Counted from the first letter of the stretch, positions 23,866 to 37,234 are shown. The stretch is 64,000 nucleotides of DNA from Siderastrea radians (GCA_964017195.1 OZ024887.1:7013959-7077958); one strand, 5' to 3'. A program made the numbers and translations. Notes: generated by a model from the sequence alone, not told the origin.

Positions 23866-24765
23866 ATTTTGTTAAAAAACCTGTTTGAAAAATTGTTTCT
23901 GTTGTGACAATCTACAATACACCAAGATTAACTGCCTGTTGTGTCAGTTCAGGAAATTCTATATTCGCGCTGTATTCTTGGACACAAAATTGGTGGTTTT
24001 AGGACTTCCGAAGGCTTACCGAATAAACACGAATGTTTAAGTTAAGATTATGCTAATTATGGGAATCAAATTCTAGCAGCTATTATTCACTGTCTAGAAA
24101 ACAACAATACGTTGCAATTTAGGGATCGTAAATATTTGGATTGAACATATGAATATAAGCGTTTTGCGAAGCCATATGTAAGCTACAAGGAGTATTGTTT
24201 CAATTTTTGCTTTGTTTTGTTGAAAAACTTCTAAAAAGTTTCTATTGACGTTTGAAAGAAAAAAGCCGGACTTCGACAGTACTTTTTTTTTGAATAAAAG
24301 TCATCAAAAATCTGTGGCAAACGATTTAACGCACGTGCAATTATCAATTCAGAAACTACAAGTTTTACTGAAGAGCCTATTCATGAATATTTTGCGCAAT
24401 GTCGCTACCATTCGTCACACTTCGTGCATAAGCTTTAAATAAATGAATACTGATGACCTAGTTTCTCACCCGCGGCCTTAAATCTGGATAGCAAAAATAA
24501 TAGAAAGAACAGAACCGATGTTTGTTTGCAAAAGAAAAAATAGTAATAAAAGCAAAAAAACAAACAAACAAACAAACAAACAAACAAATGAAAAGCATCG
24601 TTCGTAAAGAACACGCACGACCGTTCAGGTTCGATTCAGGTGGTGTAAAAACATGTTTCAAAATGCGATTGCCTTTTTTTTCCGTTAGTACGTCGTGTAC
24701 AATATCCCCATGTGTCCTTGTACAGAGTATGGCTACTCCCTATACTTGTTCAAGTTCATCAATAG
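23866..24765. other. Host sequence, no gene seen; (CAAA)n microsatellite
   Basis: A/T-rich. The only clear structure is a run of seven CAAA units at 24561-24588. The last part adjoins the 3' end of the Ly6-like gene. Confidence 0.5.
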
Positions 24766-25139
24766 TTAAACGAGGCGAAGCAGAACTGCAGCTAGCAGCC
24801 AAAGAAACGACACCAGCATAACACAACGAGGGAGAGGACGGGAGACTGCGTTACACAAGTCACTGCCACAACACAACCAGTCGCACTTAAAGCCCGTGCC
24901 CCTGTTATGATGATCGCAAGCCATTTTCAAGCTGTAACACGTTTCGTAATTCGCGCATGACCGCTTTTCTGTATTTATTGCCACCGTTTTGTTTTTGCCA
25001 TAAACACTTGATCGCATGCAGTAATCCATTCCCTTGGGACACGTTGTTCTCGTTTGGTACTTGGTGCACTGTTCAGGGGTGAACGACGTACAGTACGGCT
25101 TCATCTGAGGAATACATTGGTAACACTGGATTGAGAAGC
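24766..25139 (-). CDS. Ly6/uPAR three-finger protein, exon 2 (terminal exon)
   Basis: Encodes the mature part of a Ly6/uPAR protein: an opening CYQC soon after the acceptor, evenly spaced cysteines, the signature LCCGSDLCN near the end, and a C-terminal hydrophobic tail (MLVSFLWLLAAVLLRLV) typical of a GPI-anchor signal. The acceptor AG is at 25141-25140. Joined in phase to the signal-peptide exon at 39111-39159 it gives 140 residues. Such proteins sit on the outer cell surface and act as receptors or modulators. The gene seems intact. Confidence 0.82.
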
Positions 25140-25301
25140 CTGTGAATTAAAAACAAAACTCATTCGTATTGAAGATGTTAAACATAAGTATAACCACAAG
25201 CACAGCAACGGCATTGCCACAAGCGTAAAGATCAACATAAGGAGAATGAAGGCAGTCACTTCTTATGTTGTCCACACCAGAAATTAAGGCAACACCAGCA
25301 T

Positions 25302-25333
25302 TAATCTCGTACCCAGATCTAGGTACGAGATTA
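25302..25333. repeat. Short perfect inverted repeat
   Basis: TAATCTCGTACC and its reverse complement flank an 8-base centre. It lies in the Ly6 intron; no coding role. Confidence 0.6.
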
Positions 25334-25791
25334 CACTAGCATAGGAAAAGCGATGTTTCTTTTCCGTTGCGTATGCTGATGCCGCAATGATTCCTAGCGA
25401 GTTAAGACCGACATAAGCTGAGAAACAGTCTGCTCGTTATCCTTGTGTTCTCTGTCGCAAGTGAAAACGTTCCCTTAAGATGTAAGAGTTCCTGTGTGTC
25501 TCTGATCAAGTATTCCAAATCTGACAAGCTTGCCAACGGACTTCTCCCTGTTCCATACTCCAGGAGGTACATAGCTGGCGTAGGCCATGCGTTCGAGGAA
25601 ATAGCGCAGCGATCAAAGAGATAGCCAGCCGGCAGAGATTTTTTTCTTGAACGACTGACCAGGCAGGCTACCAGCTAAGAGAATTAAAGGGGACCTGGAA
25701 ACAAGAATGGCTTAAGACATGCGGTTTCGTACCGTTGGGTATTATAAGGAGTTTGTATGGGAATTCCCATAACACGTAACACGTCTCTTAA

Positions 25792-25996
25792 CCCTTTAAG
25801 CCCTAAGCCCTGATGAAAATGAAATTTCTCTTTACATGATCACTACTTGTTTGAACATTCAAGTGACAAGAATAAAGGAAGTGATCGCTGAGGATAGGAT
25901 GTCTTGATATTTAGGCAAATTCTCCGTATTAGTTTCATAAGAAATGTATGGAAATCAGTAATGAGAATATGCATTTTTATATCAGGGCTTAAAGGG
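25792..25996. mobile_element. piggyBac-like MITE (TTAA target)
   Basis: Ends CCCTTTAAGCCCT...  and inverted AGGGCTTAAAGGG, flanked by TTAA at 25788-25791 and 25997-26000. CCCTTT ends next to TTAA are usual for piggyBac-type elements. It is 205 bp with no coding capacity. Confidence 0.7.
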
Positions 25997-26190
25997 TTAA
26001 GGGGGGTCTGAGGATAGCGTAATGGCCAGACGTCTTTAGCGAGCTCCGTGACCTATCCTCCCGAAGAGCAATCCTATCAAATAATTCCCTTATTTGTTAT
26101 CTACAAGCTGTTTCAATTGATGTATGGTTAAATGCGAAAAAAGAAAAAGACACACCGGATCACAAACTACCACGTGCAGGAAATTCAAAT

Positions 26191-26929
26191 ATGGCGTGTT
26201 CACCCTCCGAATCCGAATCGGACGAGCCAACCTTGAAGGAAGTCTACCGCATTCTGGTGTCTATTCAAGGTACAGTAGCTACCTTGTCAGCCGAAAACAG
26301 TAAGAGGTCGGCGGACATTATCGAACTAAAATCTGCCGTTGCAAGGAGCAACACAAAAGTTAAAAAGCTGAAGGAAGATTTGAATAATCAGTGCAAATAT
26401 CAAAAAAGGTAAAGACCCAAAAAGAAGAGCTGGAAGATCTTCAAGTAAGCTTCTACGAACTGGAACAGTACACCAGAAAAGATTCTCTGGAATTACATGG
26501 TATTCCGGAGGACATCTATCTACCGACGGATAAAATTGTCTGTAGAGTTGTAGGAGCGATTGGAGTCAAGCTAGAATGTGATGATATCGAAATCGCCCAC
26601 AGGCTTAATAGAAAGAAAGGAATCAAACCAATTATAGCCAAATTCGTTAGTCACAAGGTTAAATCAATTTTTTTTAAGCTCGCGTTCAACTAAAGCATTC
26701 AACAGTTCCATCTGTGTTCCCTAATTACGCGGGCCCTATTACAACCGATCCTCCGATACTTATATTTATCAACGAGAACCTTACCCACTACCGAAAGGAA
26801 ATGATGTCTCTCGCTCTTCAAAAAAAGAATGACCAAAAGATCCGCTCCAATGTATTCCAAGGAAGATATCAAGGAACTTTAGTCGGATCGAACTCAGCTC
26901 ATCAGCTCATCCATCAACTCTGTATTTGA
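26191..26929 (+). pseudogene. LINE (L1/Tx1-type) ORF1 remnant
   Basis: Three overlapping frames (26191-26412, 26391-26693, 26714-26929) add up to an L1-type ORF1 protein: a coiled coil rich in Leu/Lys/Glu, then LEQYTRKDSLELHGIPE and IEIAHRLNR, which mark the RNA-binding domain, then an FINENLTHYRKEMM block. ORF1p coats LINE RNA. Frameshifts at about 26400 and 26690 make it inactive. No ORF2 follows in this orientation. Confidence 0.72.
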
Positions 26930-27351
26930 CAAGGGAGGGTAGTGTCAACAGCATGCTTTTCGCTTACTGTAAGAAATTTATACCCTTTAACTTCGAATGT
27001 GTGTGTGTGTAAGTATGTGTGTGTTGTTTCATATCCCCACTATAGTAATTCTTTGAATCAGGGTCGGCCAGGGGGGTAGTGGTATACCAGTATACCCGAA
27101 AAAAATTCGCCAAAATACCCAAAAATACCCAAAATTGCTCCCAATATACCCAAAATTGATCGACGCGTTGTATACTGTATACCCGAAATTTTTTTTTTTT
27201 TATTTTTTTTTATTTTTATTTTTTTTTATTTTTTATTTTTTACTTTTCAACACAATACACTTAACAATACGCGAAAAGAAAAATACAAAGGATAAATGAA
27301 TAAAAAATACAGAGGTAACACTGCGATACACGTTTTACATAACTATTGTAA

Positions 27352-30300
27352 CTAAATTATTGTCAGTAGAGGCTTCCATAAATTCAAAAAATTTTCTTTT
27401 TGTCCTTTCGCATGTGCGATTGTTCTTTGAATTAACATTTTTCCTTTTACTAACTCAAGAAAGAGAAGGAGATTAGGTAATTTGTGCTCATATTTTTGTA
27501 GAAAGACATGTCTTTTGCTAAGTAGTATGTAATAATTAAAGATATAAGAGCCAGAACTTCCGGGATTATAACCGTACATTATTCCTAATTCATCAAAATT
27601 GTAATTGTCGTCATTTTGACTATTCCACCGAAATAAGACTGAATTCCAAAAGTCGCGTATACGGGAGCAGTTAACTAGCATGTGCGACAGTGTTTCTAAT
27701 TCGTTACAAAATTCGCAAAGGGGAGATTCTGATATGTTCATTTTATATAGGAGGTTTCTGCACGGTAAAATATTATGAATTATCTTAAACTGAAATATAC
27801 TTAGTTTCGTTTCCCGTGTTATTCTAAATGGTAGTTTATAAATTGCGCTAATCTTCATATCTTCTACACCTAACCTTTGTAGCCTAGAACTAGCTAAAGG
27901 TTCTTTAAATTTCTTTTGAATAAGAATATTCCGGGCACTTTTACTGGTGAGTATTTGACCAGGAAGAAAAGTCGATTTTCTTTCTTGTCGATTCTCACCA
28001 TTCGTAGATTGTAATTCACGCTTCCACCCTAATGGTATTGCTGCTATTAAACCCCAGAGGTTGGTAAATGGCGTAGCAAGGCCAAATTTTCTAAGAAAAT
28101 TGTCATATGAGAGGAATTTGCCGTCTTCTTCTAATAAATCTTTGATTCTAAGAATTCCAGCAACGTGCCAGTTTTCCCAGTATACAGATTTGCCTGCTAT
28201 GGTTATGTTTTTATTATTCCAAATAATGGCTTCCCTAATGTCATGTTTATCTAGAGGGGCGGATTTAACATCATGAACTTCTGCCCAAGTTTTTAAGATG
28301 TCAATGTAGAAAGCTGGTATATTTTTTAGTTCTAAAAGACTTAGATCGTAGCTACAGTCGAAAATGAGAGGGCCTCCAACATTTTTCAGATACCAGGATG
28401 GAATTATCATCCAATCCTCATTTGCACCATCTTGCATTCTCTTTACCCAGGCACATAGTAATGATTTTGTGATTATTTCATATTCTGGCAAATCTAAACC
28501 TCCTTTTTCTTTTGCTCCGATAAGCGTGTCTCTTTTTATTTTCGGTTTCTTACCGTTCCAAACGAAGTCTGCTATCAATTTGTTAACGGCGTCAATAACA
28601 TAAGGTGGGGTGTGAAGACAAGCGCTAGAAGAAATGAGTTTGGATAAACCTAACGTTTTAGCTATTGTTATTTTTCCATACAGGGATAAATCCCTTTGTG
28701 ACCATAAATTAAATAACTTCTTAACTTTGATAAGCTTGTCTACAAAATTTACTTGGTCGCACAAATTAAACTTATACGAGAAAGCGGTTCCTAAAGCTAC
28801 TATTGGCCTTTGTGGCCACATAAACCCAAAAAGGCGTATCCTTGTTTTGCACGTTTTTCCCCAACCATAAAGCTTCTGTTTTAGAAGAATTGAGTTTAAG
28901 TCCACTGCATTCCTCAAACAAGTTAAGCACCTCGAGCAGCTTCTCAAGGGAAGCCTCGTCTTTACAGAAGGCGGTTGTGTCATCAGCATACTGTGATAAT
29001 TTGATTTCTTTGTTAGCAACTAGGATCCCTCTTATATCAGAGCGAGACCTTATCGCGCAAGATAATACTTCAGCAGCCAGTATGAAAAGGAGACCGGATA
29101 ACGGACAGCCTTGCCTAACTCCTCTCTTGAGTGTGAAGGGTTTGGAAGCGTAACCATTGTTTATCGTACAGCTGGAGATATTGTTGTAAAGTGTTCTAAT
29201 CCACACCTTGAAATCGAGTCCGAAATTAAAGGCATCTAAGGCTTTGTCTAGATACTCCCACTCTAAGCTGTCGAAAGCCTTTTCGAAATCTATGAACAGA
29301 GCGATACCTTCTAAATTTTGATCTGCCGTGTAATGGAGAATGTCCGATATGAGCCGAATATTTTCCCCAATGAATCTGCCTGGTAAATATCCAGTTTGTG
29401 CATTATTAATAATATTTGGCAGGACCTTTTTTAAACGCATTGCTAAGGCTTTTGTGGCGATCTTGTAATCAGTATTTAGAAGCGATATGGGTCTCCAGTT
29501 TTTTAGGTACGATAGATTTTTATCTTTCTTGGGAATTAGGCGTATAATTCCTTGTCTCTGTGATATGGATAACTCGCCTTTTCGAAATGCGTAATTAAAG
29601 CTATCTACCATAATTTTACCCAACGAGTTCCAAAAAAAAGTGTAAAATTCTGCAGTCAGACCGTCTGTACCAGGTGTTTTGTCTTTGTGGAAACTTTTTA
29701 AAGCATTCTTACATTCGTTTTCTGTTAATAAACCCTCACACAATTCTTTTTGGTGTTCGTCTAGCTTTTTAATACTCTCGTTCTCAAAAAATAAGTTGAA
29801 CTTAGGGTCCTCAACTTGTGGATTTAGTGACGAGTACAAATTTTCATAATAACGTCTTTGCTCCTCGAGGATTTCTTCCGGGTCGGTTATAGTGGAATTG
29901 TCATCTTTGGTCAGACTGGTGATACATTTATTTTCATAGTTTCTCTTCTCAAGATTGAGAAAATATTTGGAACTTCGTTCTCCAAACTCGTGCCAACGCG
30001 CTTTTGAGCGAATACATGCTCCTCGAGTGCGGTCGAAAGATAGTTTATCTAGTTTATTCTTGATGATATCGTACTCCTTGATTGCTTCCGGCGTTGTGCG
30101 ATTCTCGCTTGTTTTTTGTAAACGTTGGGCTTCTTGCAAAAGATTTTTCTCGTAATTTTTCTGTTTTTTGGCTTTTTGTTTTGAATAGTATGTTGTGAAC
30201 ATCCTAATTTCCATTTTTACCATTTCCCATAAAAGGCCTTTGTCTTCGACGTGTATATATTTTTTAATAAACAATGGGATGTTTTCGGATAATTTATCTG

Positions 30301-31099
30301 TATATTCATTGTCTTCCAAAAGTGAATTGTTAAGTTTCCAGAAACCCGGTCCCCTTGGGTGTTGTAGTCGAGTTTGAATATCCATTGTAACTAAAGAGTG
30401 GTCGCAGTGCGGTGCGTATTTTATCTCGCAACTCTGCACGAGGGATTTTTGCATAAAATCTTTTGTAATCAACCATAAGTCTAGTCTGCATTTTATTTTC
30501 AAATCTCGAGTTCGCCAAGTGAATTCTTTTTCTTTTGGATGCAATGATCTCCACACGTCCTCTAAATTTAGAAGACTAATCAAATTCTTGATCTCTTCAA
30601 TTACATTTTTTTTGAAAGATGTGTCACGGCCTCCCTCTTTGTCATTCTCGGATAGAGGGCAATTGAAATCACCACCCATAATAATGTTGTTTTCGCTGTG
30701 CAACCGCTCCAAATGCTCTTTTAATTTGCTGAAAAATTTAATCTGTGCCTGGGTATCATTCGGTGCGTAAACATTTGTGCATAAAAACGTGAGATCTTCA
30801 ATAACGACTTTGAGAATTAGTATTCTGCCGTCTTTACTCTGTAATATAGTTTCAGCTGAAACGTGTAATTTGGGATTGAAAAGAATAGCGACACCTTTGC
30901 TATGTTTACTTCCATGACTGAAATAAATTTTGGAACCCCATTCATTACTCCAGATTTTTTCTTGATCGGGGGAGCTATAAGTCTCCTGCAGAAAAATGAC
31001 GGAGGCTCTCCTATTATGTAATTGTCTAAAAATAGCTCTTCTCTTTCTAGAAGCGTTTAGACCTCTTACATTAAGTGAAACAAAACTTAATTTGTGCAT
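27352..31099 (-). pseudogene. LINE ORF2: AP endonuclease and reverse transcriptase, one frameshift
   Basis: The frame from 31099 to 28772 has the endonuclease (opening KLSFVSLNVRGLN, then IFLQETY and GGDFNC) and the reverse transcriptase (TPGTDGL, FIDFEKAFDS, RQGCPLS, QYADDT). A second frame, 29019-27352, carries the C-terminal part with a Cys/His knuckle (CEFCNELETLSHMLVNC). The frame changes once between about 28850 and 29000. The enzyme nicks target DNA and copies LINE RNA in place. Apart from the break it is well preserved, so insertion is fairly recent. Confidence 0.88.
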
Positions 31100-31400
31100 T
31101 TTACAAACGATAAATTGGTCATCCTATATTGGAAAGCCTAGATCGCAAAATTTGCTTGCCATGTGTATCGGTAACAAAACATACAAACATAAACTACAGA
31201 AACTACTAACAGTTTACCTCCAACGAGGTGTGAACTACTCGTAGACGTTGCCGTTCGGAGTTCTAACAACTTCGGGATGAATATTGAGCTTCTGTTGAGC
31301 TTCGACAAAACAATAGACTTCTGTTCTTTATCTTTTTGCATTTCGTCAGCTTCTAGTCCTTCAAGTTTATCGCAGACTTTGGTTTGCAGGTATCACGTTC

Positions 31401-31817
31401 CTACTTGTGTGTGGATTCTTTATCTTTCTCCATTTCTTCTTTCAATCTTTTTTGCTCTTTCTCAGAGATGACTTTCGCTCTTCCATTGCTGTCAACGCAT
31501 TTCAAGATAGCTGGATACGCAATGAAGACTTTGGAGCCCGCACCTAGCTTCTTCTGTAAATATTTCCTTACTGGGGCGATCGCTTTTCGTTCATCTTGGG
31601 TTTTCTTTCCGAAATCTTCGCTTATGCCAATTAGCTTCTCGCCGAATGGGTTGTCTTTTAGTCTTGCAGCAGCATTCGAGAACACTTTCATTTTATCCGA
31701 GTAGCGCAAGAAGGCCACATGTATCGGTCTCGGTCTTTGTTTACCATCAATATCGCTCCGTGGCTTCGTTGGCGTTCGGTGAGCACGCTCGATTTCTAGT
31801 AGTAGCAAAGCAAGCAC
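31401..31817 (-). pseudogene. LINE ORF1 C-terminal fragment
   Basis: Reads IERAHRTP and RPIHVAFLRYSDKMKV, the end of the L1-type ORF1 RNA-binding domain, then a charged tail. The 5' part of ORF1 is missing, marking the LINE truncation point. Confidence 0.75.
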
Positions 31818-32049
31818 TTATTTTGTTCAGAAAAGTCTTACCTTTATAGCACTCTACCAACAAGGAACAGAGATGCATCATTCGTTATCCATTTAATTGA
31901 GAACTGGCAATCTGTCAATCCACACTGGGGCCGGACAGTGTCATTACTTTCTCATGATAACAGATCACACGGTCACAAGGAATGGTCACGTGTCAGATTG
32001 AATAGAAAGATGGTTGGCTATGGTTCATGAATTTTAATCCTCATAGTGA

Positions 32050-32345
32050 GGGTACACTGGTATTTCTTGAGAGGACCATTGAACCATTGGAAAATGTCAA
32101 TAAAAAGGTTGTTGTTGTTCACAGTGAGAGTCTCCATCAATAAACTTTAGTTCCTCCCGAAGCGGATAATGGCCGGTCTCGTGGGCGTGCTCAAAAACGG
32201 CGGCGGTCTGGGTACGGGAGAGTCGTATCTTTGATTCTTTCATGCTTAGATCTTCCTGTTTCCCATGTTAGCGGTGTAGACTTTGCCGCACTCACAGGAA
32301 ATCCTGTAAACCACGCCATGTCGTTTATTCGGATCAACCGTTAGA
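32050..32345 (-). pseudogene. GIY-YIG endonuclease fragment (Penelope-like)
   Basis: In broken frames the minus strand reads GVVYRISCECGKVYTAN followed by SRTQTAAVFEHAHETGHYP, the two ends of the GIY-YIG domain of Penelope-like retroelements or related mobile endonucleases. The catalytic YIG is mutated and a frameshift lies between the blocks. Confidence 0.65.
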
Positions 32346-32496
32346 AAATGTTCCTAGAAATGTTGTCATCCGTTGTATAGGTTCAAGTGCGATTTTGCCT
32401 TAAATCGCTTAATAAAACAGAAAGTCCTTTGCCGTTGCTGCCATTCTCCTGCTTCTTTTGGGTCTGCTGTGTTGCATGTCGGTTTCGTCCTCTCTT

Positions 32497-33967
32497 TCAA
32501 TCAAATTCATCATCAGGGGTAAGTTCCGGTTCTTCAAAAGAGAGAACTTTGTCTTTTGATGCGTGTAACAACGCCATTCCCAAGTAAATGTAATAATCAT
32601 TTTCTTCAATCTCGATAGTGTCATCTGCAATCCACTTCACATTTACAGTTCCTTTTATGCCATCTTTGGAAACTATGTGTTCTTTCCCGGTGGTTGTAAA
32701 CAGAAGCGGGGTCCACAAGGTCCTAGCTGTACCACTCTGTTCGAACATCGGCATTATGGTCATCATCTGGCAGGTCTTCAAGAAGTTTCACAATGTAAAA
32801 GGAGCTTGTTTTGCAAGGATCTTGATCTACAGCTCTGCGGATACAGCACATATGTTCCTTGGGGGTAAAGAACGTTTCTCTCTTTGCGAGAATTTTCCCT
32901 CTCGTTGTTTTGATTGGTGCTGGCATCTTGGAGTAGCGCATTGAAGTCTACCGTCTTTTCCTTGGGAGGCGAGGCTTCGTAAACGTTTAAGGGTAGTGTT
33001 CCAAGCTTGTCCTTGGTTGAAAAATTTCTTGTCGTGTTTTGACGGACAATTTTTGCATGGACTGATGTCCACCGTCGAAGCTCAGCTATCTGCTTTGGTG
33101 ATAAACAACCCTCGCCGGGCTTTGGCAGTTTCGCTAATTCTGAAAACTGATTGAGAACATCTTTCATCGTGGGCTGCAGATAGTAGGAAGCGTTTGGATT
33201 AGTGAAGTAGTTGAATGGATTCTTCGTTACTCGTTTAAGCAGTTCATCTGTGCATCTTGGAAAACGCTGGCAGAAATCTAGCCTGTGGGTGTGACCGTAT
33301 TTCCACCCCTCATACTTCAAAAGAAGTTCTTTACAAAAAGTGTCAAACATTGGAGCCTTATACAAAATCAGCCTTTGCTGAAAACAATCTTTAAAAATCC
33401 TCCGATCGTCTCTTTCAAAAAGGGTAAATCCCTCAAGGACATGCTTGTAAGAGCAAAAATATAATTTGAAGGTGTTCATGCGACGCGAACACAAAAGGCG
33501 CATAGGGAGTCCGCGCAGGCCTGTCTATAACTTGTTTTTAAACTTTTAGTTTAAAAATTAACTTGGGTTTCTGGTTATTAGGATATTACACTATTAGCTA
33601 ATACAAAAACCTGGAAAACTCACCGACAAGCTCGTATTCTTTAGCGTTATCTTCCAACATAAAATCCTGGTATATTCTCCACTCGTCTTCTGAGTTGACA
33701 GTAAAAAGTCTGCCACTAGCGAAATCCGGCGGATCAGGCTTTTTATGCTTCACACCAATCGAAAAAATCAAGTTTATCGATGCCACACTCGCGCGCTTTG
33801 TCTTGAAACCTTACGTAGCCGTCCAGAACAAAACGCTTCTTAAAATCTGAAAAGCTTCTTTGACTTATTTTCATATAAGTTGACCACTTTTCGGTTGGTT
33901 TTGGATCTCCAAGCCGGTACAAAAAACAGGAAACCGGCAGAAAAATCACTCGAGCAGTCATTGTCAC
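32497..33967 (-). other. Minus-strand exon-like ORFs of unknown family
   Basis: Four open stretches (33743-33967, 33598-33786, 32778-33503, 32497-32781) read non-repetitive peptides with coding character, for example LKYEGWKYGHTHRLDFCQRF and SPKQIAELRRWTSVHAKIV. They may be exons of the gene carried by the surrounding CAGGGTC element. I do not recognise the family; a transposase or its partner is possible. Confidence 0.4.
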
Positions 33968-35249
33968 GATCGGTCCGCACGCCAGGTGCTTTTACCGGAT
34001 GTCACTGATGTCACGCCAGGTTCAGAATCACCGTGTCCACGAATCATGAGTTCAGCGGTCGTCATAGCCATGATATCAATGACGTCATGTACACTTCTCC
34101 ATTGTCTCCTTTCATTGTCTTTTTGACTCGGATTAAGACTTTCAGCTGAACTTTATTTTTAAATAACATGAATCGGTCTAAATTCATGCGTTTTGGGATG
34201 TGTAATCACAAGCTCAGGAAAGGTAGATATACTTTATACCTGAAATTCATAAAACATGATATACCGAATACCCATATTTCAGCTGAAATATACCGTATAC
34301 CCGATTTAAAAAGCCCCTGTATACCGTATACCCAAAAACCCTGGCCGACCCTGTTGTATTGATTTTCGGTGCATTACTCATCCCCCGAAGGAAAAATTTC
34401 CTCCAGATATCTACTTGTGTAAGGGCCGGGTCGCATTACAGACTAATTTTTATTTTGGCTGGCTAAGAACGGCTGGAAAATCAAATAGCATCAGACCGGA
34501 AATAAAAATAAATTTGAGCTCACACGGTCGCATTTCAATACGTTAAAATGCAAACGTCAATCACTCAGGCGAAATTTTGGCGGCAAAAATTGTCTTTAGT
34601 CACGAAACTAACATGCGGCCGAACAGGGCAATTTGCATTACCACTGTACCTCTGTTGTTGCTTGCTATTAAGCGTCATAGGAACCCAGTTATCAAGTTAT
34701 TGGCTTGTTTTACTGACCGAAAGATGGTTAAATGAGCGCAACAGATTACTGCAGCTGCTCTCTTGAGAGCAAGAAATCGTCGGCTGCGACGGCTACGACG
34801 AGCACCATATGTATGGTCACTTCCACGTCTGAATGGATCGTGGTTTAGATACATTACAAAGATCGCACCATCCCAGAAATATGACTCACTTGTTGGCATT
34901 TGATGGCCGTAGTAGGGAAAGAGAAAATCTCGCCTGTCCATACTGTAGCTTCGATCTGTACGCAATGAAAACGTACAGCGTGAATGATGAAATTTCGTCT
35001 GTATTGGGAGTCAATATTGGTAACTGTCGACAGCTTTGGCGGCGGATTCCTTTGTTTTTCCGAAATTTGGAAAAATTGGTCAGCCCCACCCAAGCACACC
35101 GGCGTCTTTGATGTTTTTTGCCATTTTGAAATTTTTTAAAAGGGCAAATGAGGGGTCGCATTAGAAAAGGTGTGTTGACAGATTTTAGTCCCTAGAGTAA
35201 ACAATTCTCTGCAAAATCGCCTTTTGCGGCATAGTCTAAAACGTAGACT

Positions 35250-35513
35250 GGACTCTGGACTCTGGACTCTGAACTCTGGACTCTGGATCCTGGACTCTGA
35301 GATATACATGATATATGATCGAAAAATCTTCGGCTCCCCTTCGGGAACCTTCGGCATTCGTCAGCAAACTTCGGAATTCTTCGGAAAATCACCGAATCTT
35401 CATCTGTTTCCTTACTTTTGTTGAATGTGTTATAAACGAAAAATCGCACGACCTTCTCGTGATGTTTTGAGAACTTTCAAAACATCACTCCTACCTTAAT
35501 TGTACTCGAGGCC
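35250..35513 (+). repeat. Long inverted repeat, left arm
   Basis: Contains tandem GACTCTG words followed by repeated CTTCGG words and ends TTGTACTCGAGGC. The inverted partner is 36981-37234. The two arms are diverged by scattered differences. Confidence 0.7.
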
Positions 35514-35854
35514 GTGCAATTTCCTGTACTTATTGTTTCTGCCTTCCAAGATACGACCTTTAATAGAAATACCGAATGACTTGGTTATTATTACTTCCAC
35601 ACGGAGACAGTATTGGCAAAATGGGGTGCAAAAGCGAGGCCAATTAGCCAATATATATTTCCACTGTACCGCTAACTATGTGAAGTTGATGCAGCCAACA
35701 TTTATTCCCTTTTAGGTAGTTATTCCGAGTGGTCTCCACCTCCATTTACAAACACCACATAGACAGCACATCGCGAAAGAGCTACAAATAAGCTAATTGT
35801 TTCTCTCATTGTTTGTTAGTTTCCCGTGACCGTTACTTTCTCGATGACGACGAT

Positions 35855-36118
35855 GATGGGGAGCAGGGATTGCGCAGTAGTGAGAGCACTCGCCTTCCAC
35901 CATTGTGGCCCGGGTTCGATTCCCGGTCCCGGTGTCATATGTGGGTTGAGTTTGTTGTTGGTTCTCGTCCTTGCTCCGAGGGTTTTTCCCGGGTACTACG
36001 GTTTTCCTCCCTCCATAAAAACCAACATTTCCAAATTCCAATTCGACTTGGACGTAGGCCACAGTTTGACCGTAATTATGCACCCTACTGAAATAAAGTG
36101 TTTATTTATTTATTTATG
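35855..36118 (+). mobile_element. tRNA-derived SINE
   Basis: Begins with a tRNA-related head having a B-box-like GGGTTCGATTCCCGG, followed by a unique body and a (TTTA)n tail at about 36103-36118. It could be transcribed by Pol III. Copies of this body type are common in cnidarians, by recollection. Confidence 0.7.
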
Positions 36119-36980
36119 ATAATTAAGGAAAGCGTGTAAAAATTAGTGTACGAGGTTATGTCAAGTTTTATTTAAAGTTCAGTAGGCTTTCTCGAGCCAC
36201 GGCCGTAGCTATCTCGAACATGAACTTGTTCCCCTTGGGCAATGCTATCTCGAACTACCGGGTACCGAGACCTCCCGCGTAAAAAGGATACTTTGTGCGG
36301 ACCCTCGGGTAAATTAAGGCAATTTCTAGGTAAATTTCACTAGAGATTAACTAGATAATTTGGTTAAAATTGAATTAAACAAATGAAAATAAATATTGCG
36401 AATGAGGATGATGATAAATAATAAAATGGAAGCAAAACAGTCGTTAAATTGCGTAAGATAGCTAAAAAGTCACGCGTGTCAACAGAATGTCAACAAAATT
36501 TGCAACTTTATAAAGGAAATTTCCCCTTGCTTACGAATTTGCTCTTTGCTTTTTTTCGCGCGCTGCTTTTTGCTTTTGGGATCGGTTCTTATTCTTTGAA
36601 AAGCTTAAGATGTGTTTTTTTTCTTAAAGAAAATTGCACAGACACTAAAAATAAAAGAAACAACTTTCCATATGCCTGGTAATTTTTCTTTTCTATACAA
36701 TAGTACGTGCGTTCGCAGAAGTGAAATCGGAGCCGCGAGAATATTGCTGGTATAAAGAGCTCCTAGTAGGGGTTCGGGAATAGGCTCCCATTGTTTCCTT
36801 TCATTGCTATACTCTGTCCTCATTGCATTTTCCTCTCTTCCCTTCTTTTCGTCTTATCGAAAAGTTTCGATTCGAATTTAAGGACATCTCTCCAGCTTAG
36901 TCTATTTTGCACGTTTTTATTACATATCTATTACAGATTGTATCTCGGAAGGCACAAAAATAAGTATTGGAAATCGCAAG

Positions 36981-37234
36981 GCCTCGAGTACAATTTGGGT
37001 AGGTGTGATGTTTTGAAAGTTCTCAAAACATCACGAGAAGGTCGTGCGATTTTTTACTTTAATATGGTACATTCAACAAAATGAAAGAAAATGGATGAAG
37101 ATTCGGTGATTTTCCGAAGAATTCCGAAGTTTGCTGACGATTGCCGAAGGTTCCCGGAAAAGAACCGAAGATGCTTCGATCATATATCGTATATATCTCA
37201 GAGTCCAGGGTCCAGAGTCCAGAGCCCAGAGTCC
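36981..37234 (-). repeat. Long inverted repeat, right arm
   Basis: Reverse-complement partner of 35250-35513, with the GAGTCCAG words at its end. Together with the left arm it suggests a foldback or MITE about 2 kb long, holding the SINE. Confidence 0.7.

Larger units (their letters stand above)
27187..31850 (-). mobile_element. Tx1/L1-type LINE, 5'-truncated, leftward
   Basis: An A-rich tail (complement of 27187-27245) marks the 3' end; ORF2 occupies 27352-31099 and the remaining part of ORF1 31401-31817. Truncation within ORF1 near 31850 is typical for LINE insertion. It is nested in the CAGGGTC element. Confidence 0.8.
27059..34353. mobile_element. CAGGGTCGGCCAGGG-ended element with nested LINE
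   Basis: Left end CAGGGTCGGCCAGGG (27059) is inverted at 34339-34353. Both ends carry degenerate TATACCC-rich subterminal repeats (27085-27187 and 34220-34335). Flanks TTGAAT and TTGTAT are a 6-bp duplication with one mismatch. Inside are a minus-strand LINE, a GIY-YIG fragment and minus-strand exons of unknown type. The transposase family is not recognised. Confidence 0.6.

Noticed and set aside
34833..35161. Overlapping short ORFs on both strands
   Set aside because: No motif or exon structure; they fall in a non-coding inverted-repeat element.
35793..36119. ORFs of about 95 residues on both strands
   Set aside because: They lie across the tRNA-derived SINE and arise from repeat sequence.
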